Assembly: GCF_021018805.1 (NCBI RefSeq)
Contig: NC_086247.1
Coordinates: 138,735,602-138,799,601, forward strand
DNA: 64,000 nucleotides
From: Prinia subflava
Taxonomy: Eukaryota; Chordata; Aves; Passeriformes; Cisticolidae
Reading direction: 5' to 3'
The position numbers were made by a program, and so were the translations under genes. The notes beneath the pieces are model-generated. The model worked only from the letters and a program-made list of their open reading frames with translations, made no database searches and was not told the DNA's origin. Positions 45,001 to 60,000 of this stretch are shown in pieces (position 1 is the first letter of the stretch; each line of letters begins with the position of its first letter).

Positions 45001-48000
45001 AGGTGAAGGGAGGCCTGGAGGTGAGAGCTGGAGGATGAACAGTTGGGAACCAAAGTGTTCCCTTCCCTGGCATGATGGGGTGAGGATGAGCTGGCATTAC
45101 CACCTTGTGCTCTGTTGACTACAGGGGTTTGGCATCCACCCCTGGGGGAAAGGGGGCTGGGCTAAGTCAGACCCACAGCCAGCAGCAGCAGACAGAGCTG
45201 AGAGCCCCTGCTGTACCTCGTGGGGGCTGTCCCCCCCAGCTGCAGGCCCACAGCACTCCCAAGGGACACAGCACACACAGCCCTGCTGCCTGTGCACTAC
45301 CATTTGTGCTTATGTGGGCAAGGAGAAACTTCAGCCTGTTTGTATGTTCATTTTGCTGCAAAAGTAATAGTGGATTATATATTAATATAAGACAGCATCC
45401 TGTCACAGAACTGCTGGGTTTTTTTTTCCTGGCCTGGTTTTGACAGAGATTACTGTGTTTTTATTGAACCTCTTCCCCAGTAGTTTTACTACCAATTCAT
45501 CCCATACTGACTTTCCATTGGCTGTGTCTTAGCTTTTGCTTTTACACAGTTCTTCAAGAGCAGAGAATTTCTTTAAGAGGTAAACAAAACCATCATCATC
45601 TGCAATTATTTGTTGCTATTTTTTTTCATATGTTATTCATCACTGATTCATGGGATAGTGGGTTGTTCTGTTTTGTTTTAAAAACAAGTTAAAAAGAAAT
45701 CAAACACTCTTCTGGAGAAGAGTCTTGAAGGCAATGAAGGCTCCCAACCAATGATGCTTCTTTCTTTGCTAAGAAAATCTCCAACAATGAAACAGCTCTT
45801 GAGCACAAGTCTGGGGAAAGGCATTCCTGCAGTCACCTCCTAATATGGATTTAGCAGGTCTGAGCCTTTGGTCTTCCAGCCATTCTCTTGTGTGTGTAAT
45901 TAGCATTGATCCAGAAATATAAAGCAGTCCTTAAGAAGGATAATACCTGCTAAGTAAATTGCATTGTTATGCACAAGTCTGTCATGTGTGTCTTTCTCAA
46001 AGACAAACCTTAAGGCTTAATGTATGTTTGTATAAAGATGTCACAACTCCTTAAATAACAGGGATAATTCTGAGAGTGAAGCTGTTACCACAAGACAACC
46101 CATTTTAAAAGACAACACCTGGTGCAGAACAAGCTCATTGCAGGCACCCAGACATGGAGACAGGGCAGGTGGTTTGGGAGAGGGCTGCAAAGAGTGGCAC
46201 AGACAGAAAAGGGTGGCTGAGGTGAGTTCAGAGCCAGCCTCGGATAGCAGTACATGCGATGTTCCTTTGCGAGGAGCGTGGCTGCCTGTCTCTAAGGCAG
46301 AGTCCACAGAGGTGAAGGACGCCCTTTCACATTTCCAGTGAACTGCACGTATTGAAGGGCCTTTCAGATCCATCCCAATTGTCAAAGGCATTTTCTTCTC
46401 AGATAACCCAAGCTAATATAATGCAGCAGCCTCAGGCTGAATCCCAGCTGAGAGCAGAGTCAGGTCAGTTATGTTACTTCAGTTTGTGGATGTCCTCATA
46501 AGTCCTTCATAAAATAATACAAATGTATCTAGGGTAGCTTGCAGGTGACAATGAATGCTGATTTGTGAGGAAGGATTTTCATGCTAAAGGGATGATAAAG
46601 AAATCCTGTCAGCAGGGAAGGTGCAAGAACACATCATTACTCTGTCCCTGCAATCAGTGGGTTGGGTAGAGCTTTTTAGATATTGGCCCTTCATTAGGGC
46701 TTGAGGCTGTTCCCTACACACCAGCTTTTATCTTCCTCTGTCCAAAGTGACCAACAGTGGCACATTTCTTGAGAGATCCCCTGCTGATGTGAGCAGCTAG
46801 GGGTGGTGGCTTCCAGCTCACAGGCAGCGGGTCCACGAGCCCTGTGGCTACACTGACAGGGAGAGCAGGATTTCTGCAACATCACATGCATGTAGCACAT
46901 GGGAAAGATAGACAGCACCTTTGGTATAAAGCACTGAATGATCTGGCCTGCTGTCTAATTAATTTCTATGTAGTAGTAACAATGATAATTAATACTGGAC
47001 TCATTGTTTTTTTGAGTAGAACAGAAAGCACAATACAGAAACGTTAATTGTGCTTATTTTATATATGGTGAAGGGGAAACAGAGATGGGTGGAATGCCTT
47101 CTCCAATGTCACTTCAGTTTACTCTCAGATCTGGAAATAAAATCTGTTTTCCAAGTCTTGGTCCAGCCTGGAGAGGCCAGGTCCCCTGATGGGGTTTCTG
47201 AGTGCTTATGACTGCTTCAGTGACTTTCCCATTGTAGCACTTCCAGAAACTGAAGGAAATCACTTCTGGGCCAGGGTTAGAGTGTCTCATGGCAGTAAGC
47301 AGAGCAAGCCCTGCTCTCTGGATGATTTTCAGGCCCTCCAAGGACATGTTTTCTGTTCTGAAAAGAATTTCAGGCCTTTTCCTTTACTCATGTATGCCCT
47401 GTGCCATTGCCCAAACATAAACCACCACATGCATTTTTCTCTTTCATGTTCTCTTATGCTGTGGTAGCTTTGATACCCCCTACTCCAACCACACATGTTA
47501 TTTCAAGATCCACTTTGTTTTTGCAGCCTCTTCACTCCTCCCCTGGCTCTTTTGTTTGAATTTGCTGTGTATCCTCAGGTATGTGTTCTGCAACACCTCT
47601 CCAGTTAGAGTTTCATCCCGAGGCCGTGAGAGGGGGCCTTCATGGAACTGCTCTTCCCTGACCACTTGTACAACCCGAGACACGTGTCAAAAGTTGTCTG
47701 ACACCTTGTACACCATCTCTGTAGCACTCAACACTCAACTGGCATGGGCATTATGGCTTTTGTTGAGTTTGAGTGATGATGGTAAGACCACTAGGAAGCC
47801 TGCTGCCCTGGAGGGAATAAAGGATGATTAGTGGTAAAGGTGTGCTTGTGCATTTTTTCAAACTGAGATTTCCTGTATTTCTCAGATTTGATTAGCTGAA
47901 TTGTTTTATTGAGGGAAAAAACCCCAATTTTCATTTCAGTGAAATAACACTTCCATCCTCTGTATCAGTGAGTGAACTCTTTCTTTCCTTTTTGCCAGAA

Positions 48001-51000
48001 CCAAAAGTTTTGCAAAATCTCTTTTAGACAAGGCTGTAATCCTGAAATACAACAAGGTTAAGTAATCATTTTGTAGCAGGATATTCCTTGATTCCCCTTG
48101 TATATCTACCTAGAAAGGAGAGCTGGAGACCAGCTGGGAGAAAGTGGAGTAATTTCTGGATTAGCTATCAGCAGGCCAGAGATTTTTCCTACGGAAACTT
48201 GCCTATTTAAACAGAAAGCTGAGAGCACTGAGTTTTTTTCCTACATCTTCCACTGAGAGTGAAATGTAGGCATTAGTGCTAAATCGTTTTCAATTTTTGT
48301 AATGGCTTAACATAAATAGCTTTTCCTACTCCAAGTCAGTACACTTGACAGCTGTTAAATACCACTCTTGCCAAAACAGGCCCTTGTCACTTCAGCCCTT
48401 TTCCCAGTAAAACTCCCAGTTCCCAGCTGAATCATGAATTCCGTGCTGCAAGGGAGCCACTGCACGGCTCTCTGGGTTCCTGAGAGGATGGGCAGGCAGA
48501 GGAGCCTCTGCAGGGTGACACATCTGTGAGGAAAGCAGGGCAGGCAGGAGGGAGAGGGGCTGGCAGCACATTTCACCTGACTGAGCACCTGACCCACCTT
48601 CAGCCCCCCAGCCTTTGGCACCATCTGGTGTCCGCCCAAACGAGGACACACACTGGGGTGAAAGGCTCGTGGTCCCACAGGATGGGCTCCCTGGCATGGG
48701 GACCAGGTGCCTCCACCTCTCCTGGCACAGGTTAACCGTGGTGACACCAGCTGAACCGACCTCCTTACCAAGGGGCACAAACCAGCAACCAGGTACCACC
48801 AGCTCTTGCTGCTGCTCCCTCCCGTTGCTACCAGAGGGACTTGGATGCCAGCAGAGTTGTTGCATCTCTGGAGAGAGGAGCCCTAAGGGCAGCTGCACTC
48901 CACTGCTATCCTTTAGCTGTTCAGTAACAATGCATAAATCCACATTATTTTTAGGGGAGTGTCTGTTATCTCTCAGACCTGGTCTCCTCAGAGTGGGAAG
49001 GAGTCCTATAAAGCACACTTCTAGTATGTCCTGAATTTCTAGGGGTGCTGCAGCCCCTTTCAGGTGTCATGGAGGAATAGATGACCCTGCCTCTGTGGCA
49101 CCAAAACCACCTCTCCCCAGGGTGAGTTTACCAGCCTGAGTGCATGGAGCTTTCTCCAGAAGCCCTACAAACAGCACACGTGTGTAGTTTGCCCATTACA
49201 CCAACAGCAAAAAGAAAATGTTGCTTGCTTTCTGCTCCATTTTCCCCTGGTGTCCTCTCTGTTATTTTGTTCTTTTCCCTCACAGTAGTAATTTAAGCAA
49301 TTTCCCATCTCACATTGAAGTGAAGTCATTTTAAGACGGCTTCCTCCTGTTTAAACTAGAAGGAGAAAGAAAAGGGAAAGAAAATATTTCTTGCTTGTCT
49401 TTGCTGTCAGTCCTCCAATATGAACAAGTAGAAACTGTGTTTGTTGGAGATAAGTCCCTTCACCACTCTGGCAGGAGCACCTTGCCTGTAAAGGTAATGT
49501 CACACTGCAAATCTGAGATGCAGAATTGTAAGGCACTCCCATGAATGCAACTGCCAGGCCAAAAATACCTAGCTGCTGTTCTTTCACCAAAGTTATGGTG
49601 ATTATAAACTTTCAAACACAATGTTTTCATTATATTGGTATTTTCCAATACTATGTTGAAATACATGGGTAGTTTAAAAAGCTGGCCTTTACAAGAGGAA
49701 TTATATTTTTCAAAACTATAAATGTTATTCTGAAAGATCAGTAAATAAAATATTGAAGGAAACATTTCAGTTCATCAGTGCAGGACAATAACCATAAAAA
49801 CAAAAAGCCACCCTGCAGTACAGCTGCAGCAGCAGACACCAGCCAGGATGCCCTCCCCAAGGGGCTCCAAAGGAAGGGATGCTCCTGCAGTGCCTAACAC
49901 CTTTTTGCTCATCAGATGTGGCCAGTGGGACCACTTGTCTTTTGGCCCTCTTCCTCTGGCCAATCAGCCTGGCCACATGTGCTTCTAAACTGGCTAAACT
50001 TCTTGGGTCCAATTTCTGGGACTTTTGTGGATTTTTTTTTTTTTTTTTTTTTAACATCACTGCTAATGGACTTCTCTACGAGATGGGATAGTGGAAGAAT
50101 TTACATGGACAATGTTCCAAGTACACAAGAGAGAGTAAGAACAGCATTACTGCCCTTGCTGGGGTAGCCCAGCTCAGCCAGGGGTACAGGCACGACCCTC
50201 ACCTCGACCTTGAACCAGGTGTTTGCTCTCATCAGCTCCTCACTCCCTGAATGTTCAGGACACTTTTGGGAAGTGCTCAGGAGTTCCACCAATGAGTGGA
50301 AGTTGCAAAAGGACATCTCACTTCCCAGCCCTGGCTCTCAGGGCATTTCCCCAGCCCTTCCTCGCCCAGGGAGCTCTGTGAGCAGTGGGAGGTGCTCGGG
50401 GCCATGCCTGTGCCTGGGTTCAAGCTGCTTGGCCAGGAGGAGGCACAGTGAAGGTGCTGCATCCCAGTGCATGGGAGCAGCTGGCTCCATCCATAGCTTC
50501 AAGCACGACCACAGCAACTAATTAGTGTTGTTTATTAGTGCTGCATTCCCCTAGCTGGGCATGCTGCAGATTGCAGCTGCTTTGGCCCTCCCTGCAGCCC
50601 CAGGAAAAGCCCTGGAAGCAAATTGCCTTGCAGCATGCCCTGAGGGTCAGCTAATCCTGCCCCTGCAGGACCAGAGCAGATGGCTGAGCTTCAGGCAAGG
50701 ATGCAAAAAAATGCAAAAAATCATCTGTTTAAGGAAATGATTAAGGGTTTTCATCTTCTCTGCGGTAAGATATTTCTTGCTGTCTGGTGAGACCAGTCTT
50801 GCTGGTATGCTGAAGCTGTAGAAGCTGAAAGTGATGAACCAAAGTCTCCAGTGCAGCCTGAGTGGGAGCTGGTGGTGGGAGCCCTTGATGCACCTTCCTG
50901 AGGCCCTCCCTGCCTGCAGCACAGGCTCCTCAGCATGGCCAGCAGCTCACGGGGTGGCCTTGCCTTCACACCAGCAGGCTGAGAGTCCAGCAGACACCAG

Positions 51001-54000
51001 CACAGACAACCAGCAGAGAGCCTGATGAAAAACACTCCATGCCACCAGTGCACCAGGAGCACCACGCTGCTCCAAAGATGAGCAGCACTTTAATGGCAAC
51101 ATCTGCCTACACCACATCTACTGCCAGCTCCTCTCTACAGTGACCACCAGCTGAGCATGCAGAAGAAAATGCTGGGAGGAATTAAAGACAATTTGGTTTT
51201 GTCTGACTGAAATGGGTTAAAAGAGGATCCACCATACATGCTCCTGGTGAGAGGATGGGACTTTGGCTTTGTCTGAGGCAGGACTGACTTTCAGGAGACA
51301 CCTCCACAGGGTACTTGGGTGAGTGTAACCTTGCTGTCCTTCCTGGGTAACTTGTGCTTCCTCACACACCTGGGCTATCCCCACCACCCTCACCAAGTGG
51401 GCTCCTGCCAAGTGCCCAGCAGTGCTCTTGCTGCACACCTTCTCTCCTGCTGCAGCCTCTCCCCCTGTGCCTGCTCCTCCCAGCACAGTCAGTCCTGCAG
51501 CAGCGTGCCAGCCTGGCCCAATGCTGGCTTGTGATTGATACATGGTGTTAATTGTAGTTCACAGAAGTGCACATGGCCTGTGGTTTAGAGAGCTTCCAAA
51601 CAGGCAGACAAAGTCTCACAAGTGAGAGAGCATCTCACAAGCAATGGCAAGCTGAGAGCTGAGAAAAATCATCCAATAGCTCTTTGATTTGCCTCCTGGA
51701 TTTTCATCCCCTGTATTTCATATGTTTGAGCTTTTCTCCTCAAACAAGAGAGCTACTAATATTTTCCTTAAATAAACTTTCACATAAGGCATTTTCATGT
51801 AATCAGATTATTCCAGGAGCTGGAGTATTAGAGGAAAGCCAGAGCCTGGTACATGAGGTGCAAACACAGAATCCCCCGGGCATCAGGGTGCTGTCACTTG
51901 GATAGCTGGGAGGCACATTTTTGCAGGGAGAGGATTATCCTTCATTTTTACGATTGGCTTTTTGATCCAGTTAGCCTCCTGAACATTTAGCAGCCCCTCC
52001 CAAATTTTATCAGAGCCTCAAGGGACCGGTGGTGGGAGAGCAGTGAAGGAGGAGGACAACACACCATGACAGCACAAGACTGCAGCAGATGGGGAAGAGA
52101 AACTGTGAAAAGAGCAGGGTCACTGAAAGAACAACGCTTGGATCCTGGCTGTGGCAGGGATTCTCTGTAGTTTGATGCTAAATTCTATGAACTTGGATTT
52201 GCCAGTGTTTTTAGCAGGTATTGGTAAGACCAGCAGCACCAGCCATATCACCCTCATAATTCTGCTGTGAACTTCTGAGGTAGCAGAGGCAGATGAATCA
52301 GGCACAGGTCAAGAGTTGCTCTTTGAGTCATCAATCTGACAATGACATGCAGTGTGTCTTAAAGACAGCAATTTAAAACCTCCCAGGTTTCTGTTCCTTT
52401 AACTGTAAAATGGAGCAAACAAATAATTTTAGTTAAAAAGCCTGAAACTCAAGTTTGGGTGACATACCATAAAGCAATGCTATGATTAATCTCATATCTG
52501 TGGATGCTTAGGAAAAGGAACTAAAAAGGAGCTCTGATCTTTGGTTTCCTAAATTCAGAAATGATTTTATCTTCAGATTGATGCAGGCAACACTATGTTT
52601 CTTTTCATTAAGAGGCATGAAGGGGCAGTAAAATGTAAATTGGAACTGTGAGTATCTAATTAATGCAATTTCTTCTCTGCCATTTAGCTCATCAGTTGAA
52701 ACTAATGGGAGGAGAAGGAGCAGGTTTGCTTTCAGGCAGCTTGGTTTTCACAGGAGTTAGAGTAATTGATGAGTTCACATCATCACCACAAGAGCTGGTG
52801 TGGACTGACTGTGGTCACATTTATGGCACTGTCTGGGTTGGCTAAAAAATGGAGACTTTTGCTGTCTTAATATTCCAAAGCTGGTTCTGGTTCATAGTGG
52901 AGGCTCTTCTTGGATTAATTTCCTTGTGAAAGCTATTCCATGTGTCAGTGCAGGGCATGGTGGGGCTAGATCCAGTTGGAGATTTTCCAGCAGTGTTTTC
53001 TTCCATTTGAAGACATCAGTTGGCCAAAACGGGAATGTTCTTCAGGAATATGCTGATTTTGATGGATTGCAGCAGCCAGAGGAGTTGAAACCCTGTCGTG
53101 GGGGTTCTTGCTACAAAGCCCCTCTGCACCAAAGGGCCCTAGAACTCCACAGCAGCCCACACAGCCTGCAGGGCTGAAAACAGCCTCTGGTTTTGCCTAA
53201 GGGTCCAGTCCCCACTTTCCTCCAAGTGACCTTCCTAGGGAAGTTAGACTTCTGCAGGCAAACCAGGCAGGCATCTCTGCTTCCACACAACAGAGCTTTC
53301 CTGAGCTTTTTCAAATCTTACATGTTTTCCCATAGTGGAAGTTTGTTTTTCTGCCTCAAATACTAATCTTAAAAAAAAAACAAAACTGTTTACAAGCCAT
53401 TATGGAATACCAGCACACACAGATGCATGGGAATCATCAATGGCTTTGCTTCTGAGAATTCATAACAAATTCAGCCATATCTCCTTCAAAGGAAGACAAA
53501 CAGAGTGGAAAAGGAAAAATATAATGAGACCAAGGAGACAACTCTGAACAATAATGGAAATGTTGAGTGGGCCTGAATTTTGGCTGTACACCACCTTGCC
53601 TTCCTCTCCTTGGACATCCTTGGGCTGTGGTTCACTCACATCTGGACAGGGGAGACACCAAGCAGCAGTGGGGAACAGCAGCCTGGCTTTGTGCCCAGAG
53701 AGCCAGTGGTGCTCTGAGAAGAAAGTGCCTGTGATCTCTCACTCATCTCCTGTGGCTGAGGACAGGGTGTAGTGGCTTTTTTTGCCCCATCTGCAAACAG
53801 GGATCACGATGCTGGCTAAGGCTGCTGCTGACCCTGCTGTGACAATGTCACATCTTCTGGACCCTGGCCTAATTCATCTCATTTGAGTTGCCAAGTAGTT
53901 CTCAGAGGGTAAGAGCTTCAAACTACGCCTGTCTTAAACTGATTTGAAGAGATTTGCTAAAAGCAAAAGACTTTGTACCCAGGCTACTCCCTGCATACAG

Positions 54001-57000
54001 CCCAGAACAGCCTGACAGGGCTTTTTTGCAGAGAACTAAAATGCACTGCAAAGGGGATGGTAAGGACTGAAACCCACATGGATTGTTACTTACACTTTCA
54101 AAAACCAAGCTTCAGTCTCAGGAACATCCATACAAAGGAGCAACACATGAAACTAAGACATTTGCACCTTGGTTTTGCTCATGTAAATGTTCACACTTCT
54201 GTCATCATAGATACTTTTATGTGATGAGAAATGTCACTGCATCACTGTCATTGTGCAGGGGTCCTCCCTGGCTATGGCTGGAATGATGATTTGGCACTGA
54301 AACTGGAATTGCCGTGGCAGCGAGGGGACAAGCACAAGAGTGTGGCTCCATGCACTGTGAAGACATGGACCATGGATGCAGTTGTCAGTCTTTCTGGGAT
54401 GCTTTCTTCACACTGAATGGGCCAGTTTGAAGCATGAGTACCCAGGTTAAGACTTGTGGCCTTCTGTGAGTTTTCTGACTTGCTGTGGGCAGGTGAAAGC
54501 AGAGCAGAGCAGGACACAGGTCCGAGCCTGACTCCATCAGCAGCTGCCTTGTGATGAGCTCCCTGGCAGGCAGTGCCACTACATCCCCAGCACAGCCTCA
54601 GAGCAGGGCATGGCCCATAAAGGGACGAATGCCCTGGCTTTAGAAGAAGCTACTCACACTTACAACTTTCTCCAATGCACTCAAGATTTCAAAAATACCA
54701 CTCTGCCAGGCCTGCAAGTTGTGTCTCTGAAGGACAGAGCTGGGAACTCATCTGCCAGCCACTGCATTATTCTTCTTAATTTTACTTTGCTTTCTTGTAA
54801 TTTTTGTTTGGAATGGTTGCTATGAGCTTTTTGGTCTTAGTGCACATCTGAGACTGATTATCAGAACTTTGCCAAAAAGTTCTTCACCTTATTTTTCTCC
54901 TTCACCTCTAAACACTCATGCACTGCCAGTCAGTGCACATCCACATTGTGAGGCTTGACTTTCCAGAATGCAAACACAAAGGAATGAGTTTTGGTCTGCT
55001 AGGGGCAGTGCATAATTTGAGTACAATGACCTTTGCACCTTAGGTTGTCAGTAAGTTTCCACAGCTCAAAGGAGTAGTTCCAGCTCCTGAGAAATCCTAT
55101 GCTAAACATGAGTTTTAGAAAAAAAAAAAAAAAAGAAAAGCTATGTCCACAAAATTGAGGAAAGTTCCGTTTGCTCTGACCTTAAGTGCAGTTTCTCTCT
55201 ACTTCCTGGGAACTCCTGGTGTTTTGCTCCTTCTGATGCTTACCCTAGAGAAAGTATGCTCATCCTTATTCAGCTTCATTATTAAAAACCCAAAGAAGAT
55301 TTATACTGCCTTTTGCAAAAAAATGTGCCTTCTAGTCCTTGAAGTGTACACAGCAGAAATAGGTCCCAAACACTCAGAATCTGATTTCTCAGGGAAAACT
55401 GATTAAAATGCATCAAAGAGGAATCTACTATGACATTTTATTTCCCTTTCCAGTGTCCTTCCTCTGTGCAGTTTACTCTTTTAAGTTCAATTCCTGTTGC
55501 CAACAGTGTGTATTTGTGTAACAGGGGCAGGCAGATGTGTGCAGAGGTTTGTGCCCTGCCATGAAAGACAGGTCAGGACACCTTACATGAGGGAGTTCTC
55601 ACCACCTGCCTTTGTGGTTGGAACAGAAAAGCCAGACAAAGGGCTGCAAGGAAAGATGGTTTATTTCAGTATACAGATGGGAATGGAGACACAGAGGTGT
55701 GGGGATAAAATTTCCTAAGAACTTGGGGCTGCCAAGTGCAGGCAGGCTTTCAGAAGAGCTGAGCTTCCATTAGTAAGTAAAATAATGGGCTAATTTATCC
55801 AAAGAACCCTGGACAAGGGGAAATAAGATCTTTTGGGGATCTTGCCTCAAATAGTACTATAATGACTTGGCTTTAGTGCCGAGTGTATGAAAATCCATCA
55901 AAGCTGATTTGCCAAAAGCGATGCAGGGAGTCTGTGACACATCTGGGGATCAAATCCTCACGTCTGAAACAAAGTACATTATTCAGGCCTCTTACTTGTT
56001 TGGGAAGGACAAGATTTAGTTTTGGCTTAGCTGTCTTCCTTTAGAACAAGGAAAAAAGAAAAAGGAGCTCAAGGCAGATTGTGCAGATCCTCTGTGGCCT
56101 TTTGATGTTTCTCAGAGCTCTGAGACCAGGCTGGATGGGGCTCAGAGCAAGCTGGGCTGGTGAGGGGTGTCACTGCCCACTGCACGGTGTTTGGCACTAG
56201 ATGATTTTTTTGTTTCCAGCCCAAACCAATCTGTGGTTTTATGATTCTCTCTAAGAGGAGATGTTGTCAGGGCTGATACGACTGTACCAAGGCAGAGACA
56301 GCCCCACATCACCCTACCCACCCTGGACAGTGCAAAGGGCTTTGTGGCTGGGTACACCTTTAGAACTTCCATGCACATTTCATAATTTTTGAGCAAATTC
56401 CTTGGAGCTCCTAGGTGAGATAAGGCTTGGAGAATGCCTGTGAGCAGGTCAGTGAAGCATCTTACCTCAAGTCTTGTAATATGTAACTTTTTTTGTGGAA
56501 AACAAACGCAAAGCTTGAGCACTGCTCTGCAGACAGGGTGAGGAGTAAGCACTGGGGTGGTGCCACACTTTCTGCCTTTTTATTCAGAAAGAACCCTGGC
56601 TCAGCATTTCCTTCAAACAGACTTTCACAATGCATCCTGGACAGCCACTTGGCTGGTTGTAACAGAAGTAATTGCAGGTAAGTACCTGAAGGCAAGGCGT
56701 GCAAACAGAGGATTTCTTAAAGATTCAGGCTGCAGTTCTGGATTCAGTAAAAAAGAGACTTTTCCCCCTCCCTGCCACATGAACACATCCTGCCTTGCTG
56801 AAATCTTCAAGAGCTGTAACATGAAAATAGCCAAGGAGCCACTGAGGCCATGGGACAGGACTCCAGCTTCTGTCAGACCCATCTTTGTTTTCATTAACAG
56901 CAATTATTCCTTTTCCAGAGGAGCAGCCATCAGGCCAGACCTGTGCCCTTCCAGGTGGCTGGTTTTGCAATTTGCTTTCATGGCATAGAGTGAAAAACCA

Positions 57001-60000
57001 AAATGACCACCAGACATTGGCTGTGTGATGGCATCTTCCAATTAACATGGCTTATTTTGCAGTCTGTGTTACTGGGGCCTGGCAGAGGTCCCTGGGCTTC
57101 TGCAATCAGGGGTATGAGAGAAACAAGAAAACCACTGGTATTACCTAACAAGAACCACAACACCTTTCTCTGGATACCAGTATTTTTTTAAGTTTAGGAG
57201 AGAGCTGTGCTGTTTTCCTCATTAGCCTCTATTTTCAGGACCTCTAAAACCCTGTGTTCCTTCCCTCTCAGCCTACATTTTCTCCATTTTCTCTACAATG
57301 TACCCTGACACCTCCATCTGAACAAGGGCCTCTGACCTCTGTTATTTGCTTCTGTCTCATTGAATGCACCAGCCAAACCAGGGACTTCACCCTGATGTCT
57401 GGCAGCTGGACCCCAGCGTGGAGCTGTGGGGACACGGCTGCCTCACCATGGTCTGCACCACAGGCTTCAGGAGAATCTGCCCCTCCTTCTTCACTGCCCT
57501 GGTGTCTGCTGAGTTGTTCCTCTCACATACTCTCTATTCTGTTATTCCAGGCAGTTTTCCCCATTTTTAAGTGTTATCCCAGAGGTGGTACCCATTGTCA
57601 CTGATGGATCCATGGCCAGTGGCAGGTCTGTCTTGGAGTCATTCAATCCTTTGCTCCTTTGCAGAGTCCTGCAGTTCTCTGTGACCCAGCACTGCAGGGT
57701 GAGCAGAGCCTGCACCATCAGTTTACGGGATATTTTAGGTTTGTCCAACACTCACACACTAACACTCAACACAACTTCAGAGGTTTTTGCTTTGTGAAAT
57801 GAAGCTGATTGTTGAAGCAGGGCTAAGCTGTGAAACTTAAACCTTCCTCCACCAGTATTCATTCCAGAAGGAGATTGATTCATTTACCATGTCAGAGCCT
57901 TGGCAAAGCCTGCAGGGCCTGCCTGTGGGGCTCAGCCCACAGCATCCTGTCCCTGCCCTTTCCCAGCACACCTGGAGGGAGCTGGGGGTATCCCACCCCA
58001 GGTACCCTGGACCTGCCACCTCCCCATGGTGCCTGGGGCTGTGTGCCATGAGCTGTGTCCCACATAACCCTGAAAGAGGGTCAGAGCCCAAATGCCATTA
58101 ACTGGGAGATCCTTCCTGATGGCTTGGGAACAACTTCCTCATAGTAGGGGTAAGAGCTGCTGAGTTTGGAGAGGGGAAGCAATGCCCACATAGGGTCAGT
58201 GGTGCCAGAGCCCTCCAGTGCCAGTCAGCTGGGCCTGGAACCCAGCCTTTCTCCCTTGGGCTTGTAACAAAGGTGCACACACTTCATTTTAGGGGAAGTT
58301 CTTTGGTGAGATTGCCTGGATTAGCCTGCAATTAACTGTAAAAATGTTCAATTTCAGCTTGTCACGTCATTTGCTGTTTTATGTTCACTGCTGGTCATGA
58401 TTGGTGTAATTTTAGAAATGGAACAGAACAGAAGCAGACACCGCAGTCTAGGGAGAAAATAATTCAGATGCATGAACCTAAATTCACTTTTTTTTTTTTT
58501 TGTAGTTTTGACAACTATCACAGTTTTGTGTCTGATTGTGCTTGATATTGTGACAGGCTGGTTCAGGGGCTCAGTTAATGGAGTATTTGACCAAAAAACA
58601 CATTTGCTTTCTTTTACAACACTTGTACCAGATGTCAAAACTGTAGAGCAGAAGTGTGAAAATGTGGTCTGTTACCATTCCCAATGGGCTCCTTTTCCCA
58701 AAAGCTTATGTTTTCTGGATCAAATATGAATTTTTGTGTGAATCCTAATGGAAGATCTTTTAACGGTGTGGATTGGCAATATCACTTCTAGAAGCAGTTC
58801 CCTAATTCAAAAGAAATAGAAACTTTTTACTTCCAGTTTTGAGTTCACTATATAAAAAAGAGAGAAAACATGCAAAATAGATGAGCAACTACTCAAGTTC
58901 CTTTAACATGTAATTTCCCAGCAACAATGTCCATTACAAATTCTTCATCCCATTATCTCAGAAGAAGTGGCCAGTGTAGGAGTTCTTGATGCTGCAAAAT
59001 TGTACTTCATTGTACAGTTCCTTGTGCTTCACATTTCCTTTCATTTGTTGCTCAATTCATACAAATGCTGACTGAAGTGCAAAACTGAATCCCTAAATAG
59101 GTCTAGCTCGGGCTGTGTTTTGTTCTGCAGGCTTTAATGGGAGGCAGGTGAGCACTGCAGCTTCCAGACCTCAGCCAGTGTGAGTACAGTGCAGAAATAT
59201 CCAGCACTGCATGAGGCTGCTGACAGGGAACGCTCCTCTCACAGGTCAGGAATGACTTGTTGCTGTTTACACTTGGGAAACAGCTTGGAACATAATGAAG
59301 AGAGAAGGGGAACTGCAGAGCTGCCTTTGTTTTGGAGGCAGCATGTTTGTGGTCTGTACTGCAAGATGGATAGATCAGGCAGGGAGCAGGTCTGAGCTGC
59401 CTCAAGGCACAGGGGGAAAATAAAAAACTTCATCAATAAGCAGGTGTTTGACTTCCAAATGCTGGATGCTGGCTCAGAGTCTCACTCTGGCAAAGGTTTC
59501 AGACTGAAATATTGGGGTTTTTTTGCAAAATAATGTGAACTTGAAGGAACTGGTGGTGAACTTGTATTCAGCTTGTTGATTTATCTAGGACAACAAAGGA
59601 AACAGACACTAAACCCATCCCTCTGGTAGTACTTTTGTCCACATCCCAAAGAAACAGGAGTTATGTGGAATGCTGAAATGTCTTGCCTTGACATTTCAGA
59701 AATGAAACTCTAAATTTCCTCTATGTTTGTTTTTAAAGTGCTGTTTCTTTGTAAATTGAGCACAGGCTGACCTAAGAGATAAGCTAGAAAAACCAAACCA
59801 TGCACCAGGATCAAAACCTTTCATTTAATTCAAAATTATTTTTGCTTTCCCTCCTCCCAGTTCTGTGTTTTTAGTTTCTCTGGAAAAATGGACTCTTCTC
59901 AGGTCAACCTGCAGAGCAGAGTCTGCTGGCCTCTCTTCCTCCTGCTGTTTCCTATTGAACAGATAAATAAAAATGAAAAATATACCCATCTGCAGCACAG

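Noticed and set aside
44750..45103. Repetitive Gly-Leu-Glu-Gly-Thr minus-strand open frame
   Set aside because: The peptide repeat arises from a decayed C+T-rich tandem repeat, not from a gene.
48392..49018. Minus-strand open frame of 208 codons overlapping another of 141 codons
   Set aside because: Open frames on several overlapping phases point to G+C-rich composition, and neither resembles a known protein.
56660..56690. Perfect splice donor CAG|GTAAGT near 56677
   Set aside because: One such match is expected by chance in a window of this size, and the open frame before it shows no conserved protein.
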